The position numbers and the translations under genes are program-made. A model generated the notes under the pieces. The model was not told the DNA's origin. It was given only the letters and a program-made list of their open reading frames with translations, and ran no database searches. 64,000 bases of DNA from Galeopsis tetrahit (taxonomy: Eukaryota; Streptophyta; Magnoliopsida; Lamiales; Lamiaceae), in the NCBI GenBank assembly GCA_963675135.1, contig OY776122.1, positions 85,756,472 to 85,820,471 on the forward strand. Direction: 5' to 3'. Positions 1 to 12,700 of this stretch are shown piece after piece. How positions within the stretch are numbered: the first letter of the stretch is position 1; the number at the start of each line of letters is the position of its first letter.

Positions 1-80
1 TCTTCTTCTGATTCAGACTCAGAAACCATAGGGTCGTCATCTTCCATCTCAGTATTGTTCAAAGGTACATTTTTCTGCAT
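1..80 (-). CDS. 5' end of an unidentified gene, truncated by the window edge
   Basis: The sequence shows an acceptor (TTAACAG on the minus strand) just above 117, then an exon running off the left edge. The first ATG is at 80-78 and opens a frame of 26 complete codons with an acidic, Ser-rich stretch (MVSESESEEE). A donor (GAAG/GTAACC) at 921-920 suggests a non-coding first exon at about 921-985 and a 5' UTR intron of about 800 bp. The same frame stays open from the acceptor to this ATG, so the exon could instead be internal, but no upstream coding exon was found. Acidic N-termini of this kind are common in nuclear and nucleolar proteins, which is too little to name the product. Confidence 0.4.
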   Translation of the reverse strand, partial: MQKNVPLNNTEMEDDDPMVSESESEE

Positions 81-985
81 GACTATTTCTTCTTGGGGAA
101 ATGAAGTGATGAATGATCTGTTAAGAGAAAACAAATTTGGGGGAAAGAGATCAATTGCCGCAAAAGTATGGCGACTATACATAGACCAACAACAACCTTG
201 TATATATGGTGGCACAAAGTAAAACTGGAAAGAAAATACTATTTTGTCATGCCTGAAGTCAGTTGCTTTGAGAAACATATCCCATTTTCTCTGTGACTTG
301 AGATTTCAACTTACAGAAATTACTAGTAAAAAAAATCCAACTACAGTAATTCCTCTGAAAACAAGTTGGCCAAAAGCATCTTACAGATTGGAGGCACAAA
401 GCACAAAAATTAAAAGCAAGTAACCTAAGTTAAGCATACCATTCTTATATAATAATTATTTATACAGTACATAATAAAATTGAAACTATATAATCAAAAT
501 TCAGGCCTTGAAATTTATGTATAAGCATCTAATAACTAATTAAAATAAAACATAATCTAATCTAACTTAACCTATACAGAATTTGATTCTATTGCGAGAA
601 AATAATCTATTAGACAGGTGTAACAGAAAACAAACAGGAAACTTATAATCTTACAATGAGATTTTCAGGCAATAGCAAAGGTGAGTGTGTGAGCTATACT
701 AGGGTTTAGAGTAGGCCGGCCGCACACACATATCGCACCCAACGCACATATATGCACAAAATTAAACCAGGTTTGGCATGGACTAAATATTTTTGCAGTA
801 TAAAAATATTAATGAGAATGGAAGAGGGGAGAAAATACCGTGTACAAGAAATGGAGGAGAAAAACAATACACAGAGCACCTGCAGAAGATGAAAGAAGAA
901 GAGGAGGAGAAAGAGGTTACCTTCAAACTCGAGCGCGCAGGTTTCTTGCTCTAATTTTGTGCCCTAATTTGAGAAGAAAATCAGC
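81..985 (-). other. 5' UTR and leader intron of the left-edge gene
   Basis: No coding potential was seen here. Bases 118-920 have GT-AG borders on the minus strand and read as a leader intron. About 921-985 would be the first non-coding exon, just downstream of the AGCCCA motif cluster. The borders are inferred from splice consensus only. Confidence 0.3.
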
Positions 986-1006
986 GTATTACTAAAAATT
1001 GAAGAA

Positions 1007-1074
1007 AGCCCATATTTAGAATAGAAGAGGCCAGGGCTATTGGGCTTTACAAGAAAATTTCGAAAAAGCCCAAA
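1007..1074 (-). promoter_or_regulatory. Cluster of site II (TGGGCY) motifs upstream of the left-edge gene
   Basis: Three TGGGCT/AGCCCA words lie at 1007-1012, 1041-1046 and about 1068-1073, just upstream of the inferred first exon. In plants, TGGGCY site II elements bind TCP factors and are typical of housekeeping and ribosome or mitochondrial biogenesis genes. The motifs are visible; their function is inferred. Confidence 0.4.
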
Positions 1075-1095
1075 GCCACTGTTAATAAGAAAAGC

Positions 1096-2219
1096 CACGG
1101 CTAAATGCCCCCTTACTTATTATGTTTGCACCCCAAAATTGAGTTCACCCCTTCTCTATTTTGAGTTCACTCCCATAAAATATCACATATATCCACCTCA
1201 CTTTTCCACACTCTCATAATCACTCATATTATTTTTTTAACTTCACCCCCAAATTGAAAGTGATTTTTTTTTGAGAAAAAAATTACTACCAAATGTGCAT
1301 TCTTTCAGAAAAAAAAATCCACGGAATGTGCATTTTAAGATTTTATCAAAATTTTGGAATTTTTTTTTCGAGTTTTTCAGCTAAACTCCACGCAAAGTTC
1401 CGAGTTTTAGACAAAAACCAAAAAATGCACATTCGTCGAAAAAAAAAAAATGCACATTTGGTAAAAAAAAATTCCGAAATAAATCAACCTTTTTACGAAA
1501 AAAATGACGTTTTTGTGTAAAAAAAAATTAAAAAAAAATCAAAAAACTCAATCAACCAATGTTGAGTTTTTGCATTCACGGTATTCCTGTAATAAATCGG
1601 GAGAAGGAGCAATATATTCATTTAAACTACAACATCATGCAACAATGTGATTAAATACAAATAAACATTATCCAATGAACAATAATAACATAAAAATAAT
1701 TAAATAAAATAACATTATCCAATAATTCAAAATAAAATATATATATATATATAAACAACATTACCCATTTTTTTAAAAAATATTAGTATAATAAATAGAA
1801 TTTTGAGATATAATTTTATAAAAAAATAAATAAGTGAGTTGGTTGTGTGTATGTATAGACTCTAAAAATAATGACATTAAATGTAATATTGTATATATTG
1901 TACGGGTGGAGTTTCTAAATGACCGAAAAAATAGGTGTGAAAAGTTCATTGAAACGGAGGGAGTATGAAACTCCATTTTTCAACCGTTGTAACCCAAAAC
2001 GTGTATATATTCAAGTTTCTTCAAATTTCATGAATTGCCTTCACAAAGTTTCAATCTTTTTTTTATTTGGATGAGTTTTTTGTTTTTTTGGAAGAGAAAA
2101 AAACACATAAACATTTGGGTTTAGAACTCATCATTGGGGTAATACGATCTTTTTATAATATACTTCAAAAAATAAATAGAAGTTTGGGGTGAAAACATAA
2201 GAAGGAGCTTTTTGCCGTG
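1096..2219. mobile_element. Non-autonomous terminal-inverted-repeat element, about 1.1 kb
   Basis: The left end (CACGGCTAAATGCCCCC, then TTATGTTTGCACCCCA) is matched in inverted orientation by the right end (CACGGCAAAAAGCTCC, then TTATGTTTTCACCCCA), giving imperfect inverted repeats of about 40 bp. The flanks share words close to TAATA(A)GAAAAG, but no exact target duplication abuts the ends. The interior is A-rich with no coding sequence. A MITE right end (ACGGAGGGAGTA) lies near 1955-1966. The family is uncertain, possibly Mutator-like. Confidence 0.5.
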
Positions 2220-2534
2220 ACCTAATAGAAAAGGAGTCTACGTGACATCAAACAAATAAAGACGATAAAAGAAGGAAAGAAAAAAAAGAAAAGAAAGGAA
2301 AAAAAAAACTCATTCGTGACTTCTTATTATAAAAATAATAATAATCTGAATATCTTAATCTTGTTATTTGGCTATTTTTTTCCTTATTTCTTCCACTCTA
2401 GCCAATTTAAATTTCTTTGTATTTTTTGTAACTGGGGAAATCTTTTATTTCCCATCACGTACTTTTAATCGTTCAATTATTTCTCCATCTTTAAAATATC
2501 ATAAATTAGAACCTTTTTTCTTTAATTGATAGTG
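2220..2534. other. AT-rich spacer, nothing recognised
   Basis: A purine-rich tract (about 2265-2310) and AT-rich sequence lie here. No gene, repeat end or motif could be supported. Confidence 0.5.
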
Positions 2535-2738
2535 GTGTGAATATAATTAGAATAGTTTCATTGATGGAAGAGATGACCTAATAGTGAGAAGTAACTAATC
2601 AAGATTAGTTAATTAACTAACAAAAGTTTGGGCGAGCAGGGTCAATGTAATCGGGTGGTTGCTCCATATAGACTGGCTTGTGGAGGCGACCATGAAGAAA
2701 TGTGTTGTTTACGTCCAATCGCCGAAGATACCAATTTT

Positions 2739-2927
2739 TTAGGAGGGAAGGGGACATGCGCGAAGCTTGGATCTAAAAAATTCAAACAACGGACGAGGAA
2801 GACTTTTTGTGAAGATGTCTGCCACTTGTAAATTGGATGGTACAAATTGTGTTGATAGGCAACCAGAGACGACCAACTCGCGAATGAAATGATAGTCAAT
2901 ATATATATATATATATATTTGACCCAT
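2739..2927 (-). pseudogene. C-terminal tail of copia RNase H
   Basis: The frame reads STQFVPSNLQVADIFTKSLP. The ADIFTK(P/S)LP signature marks the end of the RNase H domain in plant copia polyproteins. Everything between it and the protease scrap upstream is lost, so this is the distal edge of an internal deletion. An (AT)n tract interrupts the DNA just upstream at about 2899-2919. Confidence 0.7.
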
Positions 2928-3242
2928 TTATGCGCAAGAATTAGTAAAGAAAACTGAAACGGGAAGATCAGAAGTAAGTTGACTAACAGACAACAAGAAC
3001 GTTATAAAGAGAGACATTAGAGGTGGAAATTTTAGAACCAACGTGAGTGATCGGCAGTGAGGTACCATTGTCGACCACAACCTGAATAGGGAGAAGAGGA
3101 GTCGAGGACAGCCGACGAGGAGACCATATGGGCAGAGGCTCTTGTGTTGATATACCAGTCGGAGATGTTAGAGGGAGTGATCGAGGAGGGGGCAGGTAAG
3201 GATTCGACACAATTGAATTGACGAGCAGGAGGAGTAGTATAG

Positions 3243-4160
3243 CATTAAGGACAAGAGTCAGCGGAATGACCATCGAATTTGCATATTTGACACCTCGGAG
3301 AGTAGCGACCACGACCAAGACCGCCTGAGCGGCCTTGAAAGCGACCTTGCAAGGAAACATATCCGCGACAAAGAAGACCTCGTCCTCGTCGGGGAGGGCG
3401 AGCAGTTTGAGCAAAGAATGAGGGAACAACATGAGCTGATGTGGATGTACTATTGATTGATCATGTGAATAGGTCGTGAGACTCAGCCATGGCGAGGAGA
3501 TCAGAGAAGCCAGGAAGAGGGGAAATATTAATTTGGGAGGTGGAGAAACCATGAAATTCAGGGCCAATGGCGCGAAAAAACCAGTGGGATTTGTATATGT
3601 CATCAAGAACAAAGCCTAGGGATGATAGTTGGTCGCACAGGCTCTTGAAAAGGATGTCATACTCGGCAACTGTACAATGGCCTTTCTTAATGGTTTGAAG
3701 CTCATCTTTGAGACGGATTTCGCGGGCCTTGGATGGTTGATTGAACGCTACGACAAGATTTAACCATATTTCTACCGAGGAGCGACATCCGACGATAACA
3801 ACCATGGTTTCTTCTGTAAAGTGGAGACCAAGAAGACGCGGACAATCTGATCTCCAGCAGACCAAGAAACATAATCTGGATTTGGGTCGGTGCGGCCATC
3901 TTTGGAGATGGTGGATGGCGGGGCCGGTGAGGATCCATCGACGAACGAAAGAAACTTTTGAGTAGCCAACAATGGATGAATTTGAGCGAACCACGTAGGG
4001 TAATTCGTTGATTTTTGTTTAACGATGATGAGATGAGTCATAACATGGAGAGTAAGAGTGAAATTGAAAACAGAGGTGACCGACTGACTGTGGTGGTGGG
4101 CGACGGATCCGCCATGAACAATGAAGGAGGAGGAAAAAGAAAATGATTTTTCAGCAGTTA
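3243..4160 (-). pseudogene. Broken copia gag: gag core and CCHC zinc knuckle
   Basis: One frame carries STNYPTWFAQIHPLLATQK and, after a frameshift near 3800, a gag core (EIRLKDELQTIKKG, then SHWFFRAIGPEF). A further frame near 3300-3250 carries CQICKFDGHSADSC, a CX2CX4HX4C nucleic-acid-binding knuckle. This order is that of the capsid/nucleocapsid region of plant copia elements. At least two frame changes break it. Confidence 0.7.
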
Positions 4161-4287
4161 GATGTGAATATATTTTGAATAGTTTCATTAATTGAAGAGA
4201 TGACCTAATAATTATATATATACCAGTCAACTGACTAACAAGTGAAATAACTGACAAGTGGGTAAAAATGTCTAAATATTAATTATA

Positions 4288-4702
4288 CTAGTGCAAAACC
4301 CACGAATTTCGTGGGGATTGTAAAAAAATTATAAAAGAAAATGATAAAAAGAATCGAGAAAAAAAAAAGAGGTAGAGAGAAATTTGTATAAGAAAATTTG
4401 GGAGATTGAGAGAAAAGAAAGAGAGGGAATAGAGAGAAAAATTGAAAAAAACTTTGAAAAAAAAAAAGTAAAAGAAAATATTGAGAAAACCTAAAGGGAG
4501 AGAGAGAACGGATAAGAAAGAAAAAATAATTTAAAAAATGACAGTTGAAAAAGAGAGAGAAAAAAAGAGAAAAGAGGAAAGAGAAAATTATTTTAAAAAA
4601 AATTCAAAATTACAGAAATTGAGAGTTTTAAGAAATAAGGAATTTGAAGGAGCCACATCAGCCAAATGAGATTTAGAAATAGTATATAAGGGATTTAGTA
4701 GA
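4288..4702 (-). mobile_element. Small Helitron-like element
   Basis: Read on the minus strand, the element ends in a perfect 8-bp hairpin (CCCACGAA/TTCGTGGG, 4299-4315) followed by a short spacer and CTAG at 4291-4288, next to a host T. This is the standard Helitron 3' terminus. The opposite end begins TCTACTAAATCCC, a plausible Helitron 5' TC end. A 25-bp terminal word is tandemly duplicated (4675-4699 and 4700-4724). The interior is A/G-rich with no coding capacity and resembles the reverse complement of the pyrimidine-rich block at 19.5-23.5 kb. Confidence 0.6.
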
Positions 4703-5129
4703 AATAGTATATAAGGGATTTAGTTCATCTGTATCTTGTTATGGGTTTTCGTCAACTGAGGTAGATTAAAATCAGGCCAATAGAGTTGGATAAAGTCCAC
4801 GATTGAGCACAAAATATTTTCAACATGTCGAATTGAAACTTCACGAGTGGTTGGGGATTTTTTTTTTTTTTTTTAAATTTTGAAAGTCATAATTACTTTA
4901 GTACTGAACCTAAATATCATGAGTAGGTTTGAGATAATTTCACACAGTCATTTAGTTCGGTAACTTTTTCAAAATTCACAAAAGGTTTTTTAACTTTTTT
5001 TTTAATCAATTTTAGTCATTTACGTTATAATTTTAGTCCTTTTAGTTCAATTTTAATTCTTTTTATTCAATTTTAGTCCTTTTCAGTGATAATTTTAAAT
5101 TTCAGTCCAAATTTACCACATAATCAATA

Positions 5130-5354
5130 CTCCCCTGTCCATCAAAAGTGTGCTCACTTTTTTTTATACATGTTTTTAAAAAAATCATATTTTATTTATA
5201 AAGAATATATTTGGGATACGAGTCAAGAATATATTTGGTACATACTCAATCTTGTTATTAAAGTAAAAAAAAAATTCAAAAGTGAAATATTTAAATAGAA
5301 TAAAAATATTTTTTGTGGACTTAAAAAAAGAAGTGAGCACACTTTTGATGGGAG
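5130..5354. mobile_element. Stowaway MITE nested in the Mutator-like arm
   Basis: The left end is CTCCCCTGTCCATCAAAAGT and the right end is its near-perfect inverse (ACTTTTGATGGGAG). Both are flanked by the TA duplication typical of Tc1/mariner-derived Stowaway MITEs (TA at 5128-5129 and 5355-5356). The arms extend at least 35 bp (GTGTGCTCACTTTTTTT). It splits the word AATCAATA, so it arrived after the host element. Confidence 0.85.
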
Positions 5355-5547
5355 TACCATTTCGCAAATTGAACAAGAGAACCATCTCTTCCAAATCGCA
5401 AGAACCATAATCATCTCTATCAAATCACAAAGAAGATTGGGCTCTGCTTGTGGGTTCTTCTCCTTAGAAAAGAGACACCATTTTTTTGGGATAAATTCGC
5501 ACATTCAAGTGTAATCTAAAGGCACAATTTTTTCACACACGGGTATG

Positions 5548-5588
5548 ATATATATATATATATATATACAAAAATTGCAAATGCCCAA

Positions 5589-5630
<42 letters not shown>
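5548..5630. repeat. (TA)n microsatellites
   Basis: There are two runs of alternating T and A, about 5548-5569 and about 5592-5629, separated by a short AAAATTGCAAATGCCC-type spacer. Shorter TA runs occur near 1737-1753, 2899-2919, 52028-52041 and 52564-52581. Confidence 0.9.
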
Positions 5631-5632
<2 letters not shown>

Positions 5633-6303
5633 CTCAATTAAATTCGACTCAACAACTGCAATGTAAATATAGAAATGAAGTTATACAAACAACCTTAAAA
5701 AAGATAAACATATGGGACAATCGGTGAAAGAATAATCAAAGTATCCATTAAAACAAACAAATGAAACAACATAGGGGAAATATGGACATTAAATAATCAA
5801 ATAAACATTAAACCTTAGGTATTTTGGAGGATCACTACGCTCTCATTTCTTTTCACATATCCACGTCGAGCCCTTTGATTCAGTGTGATTAGCTAGGGTT
5901 CTGCGATTTGAAATTTGAGATTTAGTGTGATAAGCGTGTGTGTATTGATTAGTGCGATTAAGTAGCACCCAATTTGAGGGATGATAAACCCTAATTTCTT
6001 TAAATATATTTTGCAATAAAAAAATTAAAAATAATCTAAACCTCAAAACCATGTATATTAACAAAAAAACCCATTTGTATTTTCCCACTAACAACTTATG
6101 TGGAAGTCCATGTGGATCTTCTGGCCGAAAATATTGATTATGTGGCAAATTTCGACTTAAATTCCAAGTTACTGCCGAAAAGGACTAAAATCGGACAAAA
6201 AGGATTAAAATTGGACTAAAATTAAAACTTAAAGGATTAAATTAATAAAATAAAAAATTGCGGAACCTTTTGTGAATTTTGAAAAAGTTACAGAACCATC
6301 TGT

Positions 6304-6767
6304 AAAATTTTTGGTGTGCTGTTAAATTGTTTGGTTAGCATTTATACATCTAATATTATAATGTAATAAGTTAGTTAATTGGTATGATACAATAAAAAAA
6401 TTGTACTCTCTCCTATTCTAATTCGGACAAATATTCAATTGGGATTCTATGAATTTAATAACATTACATAATGCAGAGGATCAAATATTCAAGATAGATT
6501 TACTCAAAAATAAATAAATCAAGATAGATAACTGATTCAACGTGATTGAAATTCCAACTAAATAGTATCTGCATACGGTTAAAAAGGAAACTATACAGAC
6601 TTTGAAGAACGAGAAAAGACGAATATGCCCCTAACGCATTCACTGGCCTAATTACCCAACGGCAGCACATATACACATTTTCACCACCACTTTTTCCACC
6701 CCAACCACTACTTAACTAAATCCATATTCACATGCTATATGTACCTTCTGAGCCCCTATATGAGAAA
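6304..6767. other. UPL4 3' flank
   Basis: This stretch should hold the UPL4 3' UTR and terminator. It is AT-rich with a short ORF-free C-rich patch near 6690-6715. No poly(A) signal could be assigned with confidence. Confidence 0.4.
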
Positions 6768-9700
6768 TCACGAAAGGTGGAACGATCCCTGCCCCTCCGT
6801 TATGGCATACAAGAGTTTCTCTTTCATAATTTCCTGCAAAAAACACCAACTTGTAAATCTAAGTACTGCAATCCACAGAAAAGAAAGAAGAAAAAAGTCA
6901 TGTACAAACTTTTGAAGAGTATGGAGGAAGCTTGAGATAATTTGCACAGGTCATCACACTTGGTAAGTCGGCATCTATACCCTTGCTACAATGCTGTAAA
7001 AACCACCAAGGGAGGGGCAAAAAAAAGGAAATGCCATTATAGTCGATGAAATGAAAAGATCAATGCAGTTAACTTATGAGGAAATTTAGGACTCTGACCT
7101 TGCGAACAATTGTCAACTTAGGGTTCAGAGAAGCCAACCCACCGGTTGGAAGCCGGGGTGCGCCAGTCACAAACTGCAAGAATGCTTTTTGTTGTGCCAG
7201 ATCAAACTCTCGCATGATCTCCATTAACTGATGGTTAAAATGAATATCCATTACTTCTAATGTAAAATATTGAGACCAGAAAATAATCGTAGGAAAAAAA
7301 AAATCCAATAGTTTTACACTGACATTCATAATCGGGGAACTGCTAATTGTGTAACCATGGTCGAATTTGATGTGATCCATAAGTTCATCTGACTGTACAC
7401 AAGAACGTGAAAAAGAAAAGCCTTTAGATTCCTGATAAATGAACAAGCATGCACAAAAAACAAAAGGTGTAATCTCGCATACATTCCACATCACGTGTTC
7501 TCCACATAATAAGCGCTCCAATTCTTCTTCGTCGAAAATCGTAAGATGTCTAATAGGGAATACCTGAATGGCGTTTAAAGGGATAATAAACTTTTCAATC
7601 AATAATTCAGAATGAAACTCTAAATACTTGGAGAGCATGAATAAACCTGATCAAAACCGGACTTGAATGCTTCCACTTGTCTTGCAATTCCAGATTTTAC
7701 AGTTGCATCAACTATGAGTTTAACATATTCCTCCAAATTATTGAGATTTACCTATAGCAAATTCCATGTAAATGGAATGAATGTTGTAAGTCCACCAATC
7801 TAAACAATAGGATGAATGCAAATACTAACCATCTCTGAATCAAATTCTGAATCAAGAACATAATCTGGATAACCGGGAAGGCTAAAATCAAGGCACAGAT
7901 CCTCGATTTTTGTGTTCCGCAAGCACACATCAAGATCGTGCAAGTTTTCTTCACAAAGAGACCTCAGATACTCCTTCCTTTCTACAATGGCTTGGAACTC
8001 TAAAAGAGCCCTACAAAGGGCTGGATCAAACGACTGGATATCGAACAAAGTAAGTTCCTACATGAAACAGTAGCAAAATAACTAAATCAAATGAAATAAT
8101 CGTAAAATCATAACATATCAAATCGGGTCAATACAAAAACCACCATACCTTCCCAAGAATGAGTTTATAGAAAGCCGTTGAGAACGGGAGATCTAACACT
8201 CTACCATCTTGAAGGGCTTTTGCAACTATTTGTCCCAAAAGACCGAACTTTTTAATCACATCTGAAAACACAGTGCTATTTGATGTACTCAACGAAGGTG
8301 AAAAGGGATGGGGGAAAAGCCCACATGGAGACACCAAAAGCCCAGAGTTCTCAGCCTCTAAATTTTGAAGAGAGGAACGATCGTCTCTCCACAAACCCAA
8401 ACTGCTTCTCTGAAACTCAAGACAGATCAATGTATAAAACTCCAAAGTGGGGCCCAGACCCGTGCCTACTTCTTCACTATACTCCACCTCAGCAACCACT
8501 TTTGAACGAACATGGAGTTCCATCATCTGCGCAGCAGATTCTAGAACTTTATTTCGGTGAACCAAGATTTTCTTACGAGCAGCATATCCATGATTTTGCC
8601 GTCTGCCACTCGAACCTCCATCATCAGCATTAGATATTGAATGAGACTGATTTGGACGTTTGCCAAATGCTGCCAGATGAAAATACTTACACCTAGCTTC
8701 GAAACCGAATAAGAAAGGGCACCAATCGAGTAACTGTGTACACCAAGCAGGCATAGCACCAACAGAAACGGTCATAGGATCTCGCATCTGTTGTTCTAGT
8801 TTCTCTGTCAACTTCTTGTTCACAAACTCATTCTGGGGGACTTCGTAAACAGCTACATTTAACTTATCGAAATCATCACTTCTTCCTTCTGCAAAATCAG
8901 ATGTTCTCTCACGACACATCAGATGAAACCCTAATCTGTTTATTCCTTCTACGCTTTTTAAAAGGGTTAGTATATCATAAGATGGGCCCAGCTTCCCAAG
9001 ATCGGTAACCATACAAGAGCAAAATGGAATGTACTGGAAAACTGAGGTTCTTTTAGAAGATAGAGCTTCATGGTGAATACAGTTGGCATAACTTGATTTA
9101 GTTGCCACGTGTCTTCTGTAAGTTATCTTGTATGTACGACTCCATAAGCTTGCAGTTGAGATATAATCATGTTGTATTTCGGTTTGAACTTTGATAAGAG
9201 ACTGATATAGTGTCAATCGATGGTTGAGTTGCTGCCCTTCTAAATAAAGTAGCAACTTTCTTGATGTACCCTTGCTATCATTGCACCCCCGATTATACAT
9301 GGTTGAACTGTGGTCCTCTTGCGGAGGATCATGCCCCTCTTGCTCAACATGGTCCTTGAGAAAAGACAGGTAGAAAAGATGTATTACTATTGTCTTAATG
9401 CTACAAAAACCACTCTACTGGATATAAAATCAGATGTGCATGAGATCTAACAATTATATTTCAAATCCAAATCCTCACTTGTCAAACCGGATTTTGGTAT
9501 AGGACTTCAAATTCTATAAAATTCTACTCTATATACCAATAATACACATGTTTTACTTTTTTTCAAAACAATTTTCAAATACAATATCAATCATCATCTT
9601 TCACTTTTTAATTATTACCACTATTTACCCAACTCAACACTCTCTCTCCTCCTTTTTACTTTACCCACTCTCTCCCCTACTTAACACATAATTTGCAACT

Positions 9701-12700
9701 TCAGATCATACACAATCAATCATCTATGACAAATATTATCAAAATTCTACCCTAACAAATCCTACAAAATCTACACTTCCAAAGATATACAAAAGTCATA
9801 TACACCTTTTACTATTCATCAAATCCATAAACAAACACCCCCTACGTGGAAAGGAAATGGAGATTTTTTTTGAAACACAACTTAAATTAAATAATTAAAT
9901 ACCAAGTCATGAACAGGAAAAACAAAATATACTGGTTGGACATCAGCTGCTGAGTCCACAGGTCTGTGTGCAAAACTGGACGTTTCAGCTGGTGAAGACG
10001 GCAACAAATTTGTTTTCCCCTCCTGAAAAAATGGAAGAAAATATGAAAAGTTAAAATCCCCAACACATGTCTAATACATGGACATAGGAATAGAATTGAA
10101 CTCCAAATTCGAGGAAGTAGAAATAGGCAAATATATAAACCTGCAGTTTGCCAACATCAACTAGCATTTCTGTGGATTCTATAGCATCTGCACATTTGCC
10201 ACTTGAATCTGATGGTGAATGAGAAGGTGGACTATCTTTCTCCCTTGTAACCTTAGTCTTAACTTTATCATCACCCACTTTAGGCCACAAATATCCTGCA
10301 ATTTCATCGAGAGGCACAAAGGGGTCAACGTGTACAACCTCTTCAGCATAGTCACGGAGACAGTTAGCGTCCTTTTCCCTCACAAACTGAACTTTCAGAC
10401 ATGGGTATGAAGTACAACGCCTGTACGGAACAGTAGCATACGAGTTCCTGCCCTTAAACGTATGGCTTGAAATGACAGGAAAAGTTTCAACAGATGACAG
10501 AGCACTTTGTAGTCTTCGTACTACGGTCAGAAGTGGAAATTCCTCTTGAAATGAGTCAGCACAGGACAATAATAATCGTCCAAACACCTCAGTTCTTTTT
10601 TTCATAATGCACAAGTGGTTTGCTGCATTATAGTCTTCTTTTCTGACGAGATGCATGCCATTTGAAAGGTAATCAACGAGTGCTTTCACAATTCCACTCT
10701 CCACAAACTCAAAAGTGGAGATCGAGTCTTTCTCATTGAGCTCTAACACAACTTTGCGCAACAGACCATAAATATCTTCTTCCTGTGATTGATTAGCCAT
10801 TGATTCCAATGCAGTTGATAAAGTTCTGAGCTTCAGGAGAATATCCGTTACTCCTTTCTCAGGGTTTTGTGATTCCGTTTCAAAGAAAGTAGTCCATACA
10901 TGCTTTGCAAGACTCTGAACAGTGTCACTCTTAAGCTGGCAGTTTCCATTTTCTTGAGACTTTGAAAACTGGCTTGTATCAAATGCAAAACATGGGCATT
11001 TATGTGCATCTCGTGAAGCAGGTTTTGAAGTTGTGTCATTCTCCAAACGAATCCCATCAAAAACGGGACAGAGACTCATATCTTTCTCAGGTGAAATGAT
11101 TGCATAGATGGCAAAAAGGACACCTTCTTTGATAAAGGAATTCAAGTAAACATGTGGAAGCTTGAGCATTATAGTATCAACAATCTGAAGGGCCAACAAT
11201 ACCACATGATTTTCCTTTCTCGCAAACACTCCAGCCAAAAAGCTGTTATCCAATACATATTTTTGGAACAAAATGAGAATAAGTTCAAGACAGTTAATTT
11301 AGAGCCTATTTGGCTAAGCTTATTTTAAACGTCTTATAAGTTGTTTCAGAGCTTATATGATGCAGTAATTTTAAAGTAACTTATAAGTTGTTAAAAAAGA
11401 GTTTGGCTAATAAAAGTCATAAGTTCCTTTGATAATTTGAGAGAAATGTTATTTTAACGTTTATATTAATACAAAATTATTACATTTTAAGTTTTTTTTT
11501 TGAGGGGCCACTGACCGCCGCCGTAGTCGGAAAACTTTAATTTGGAGAGTGGGGATGTGGGGGTGATTTTTTTTTTAATCTACTATTTAAGTATAGCTTA
11601 AAAGATTTTAGAAAAAATAAGTTGGGGCTGTTGATCCACCCCCCCCCCCTTTTTTTTTGAGCTTATAAGCTGTTAAAAATCTTTTTTACCACACTTTTTT
11701 TATGAGGTTATAAGCTCCTAAACATCTTATAAGTTGCTTTAAGGAGGTTTATAAGCTCAGCCAAGACTATAGAGAAGAAACCCCTTTCACCTTGAAAAGT
11801 TAGCAGTTTGAAGCAAACTATGAAGCGCATCAGATGTGCTGAAATGAACTAACTTATTGATAACAGACAGGCAGCCGTAACATATAAACAGATTCACACC
11901 AGAATTCACCACCTGCTTGAGAGTAAAAAAGGAAGAGTAAGAGACTGAAGAGGGAGACATGTGAACAAAAACTGAAGACATATTATACTCCAACCTGAAT
12001 CAAAATAGGAAGTAGATCACTTCCAAATTTCTGCAGAATATCAGAATTGTTCAAAAGAAATGCCTCTTTGTCTGACTTCTGTTGACCATCAGCAGTTACT
12101 GATGGAAGAAGCTCATTCAACAACTTTAAAACTTCATTTATCTGTCAAATAAGATAAGGAAGGCTCAATACTTTACATGATTAATGATCTGAAGTTCAAA
12201 CACTGACTAAATGCATCTAAATAAGCATACTTACATACATTTATGCATATATCTGTTTGCATTAATGATATATCAAAACATTGCACTCCTTATTCTCTTT
12301 GACAACTATCACTCAAATTTTCTCACTTTTCTAAGATTAAAATTGTCCATATGACCTCATTAAGTAAACGATATCACTGCCACTTTAGATAACCAATGAC
12401 CATCTATTTCCCAACTCAATCAAGCCCAAAATTGTGATAACGATCTTCATATAGAATTTTATACATATATAATATAATTAAATCCACAGAAAGAAGCCAA
12501 CCTGACTATGATGGCCATCCACTGTTGGAGTCTGCATACCATGTGACAGATCAGAACCACATAGCATGTCCTTAACAATGATGCTAACATTGAGCTCAAA
12601 AAGAGTTTTGAAAGCAACATTAGACCCAATTGCCAACTTCACGAGTAATCCTATTAAACCCTGGCAATCCAATTATACGAAATTTAAAGTTTATAGAGCT

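Larger units (their letters stand above)
2535..4212 (-). mobile_element. Ty1/copia-type retrotransposon remnant with most of pol deleted
   Basis: On the minus strand, a copia gag-like segment (about 4160-3480), a CCHC zinc knuckle (about 3305-3245), a short protease-like stretch (about 3075-2990) and the extreme C-terminus of RNase H (about 2900-2740) follow one another. Integrase, reverse transcriptase and most of RNase H are missing. A shared word of about 45 bp (GAATAGTTTCATT...GAAGAGATGACCTAATA) flanks the coding debris at about 2545-2585 and 4172-4212 in direct orientation, consistent with LTR scraps. Frameshifts and stops are frequent, so the element is dead. Confidence 0.7.
4944..6303. 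mobile_element. Mutator-like element with inverted repeats of about 190 bp
   Basis: The left arm from about 4944 (GTAACTTTTTCAAAATTCAC, then a chain of TTTTAGTCC words, then CCACATAATCAATA) recurs inverted at the right end (6303 down to about 6125). The arms are long and internally repetitive, as in non-autonomous Mutator-like elements. No clean 9-bp target duplication is visible. The left arm is split by a Stowaway element (5130-5354). The interior has no recognised gene fragment. Confidence 0.6.

Noticed and set aside
5843..6148. 101-residue minus-strand ORF
   Set aside because: Its first third is the conserved inverted arm of a Mutator-like element and the rest is unmatched. There is no evidence for a captured gene.
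8280..8633. 117-residue plus-strand ORF
   Set aside because: It lies entirely antisense to the large UPL4 HECT exon and resembles no known family.
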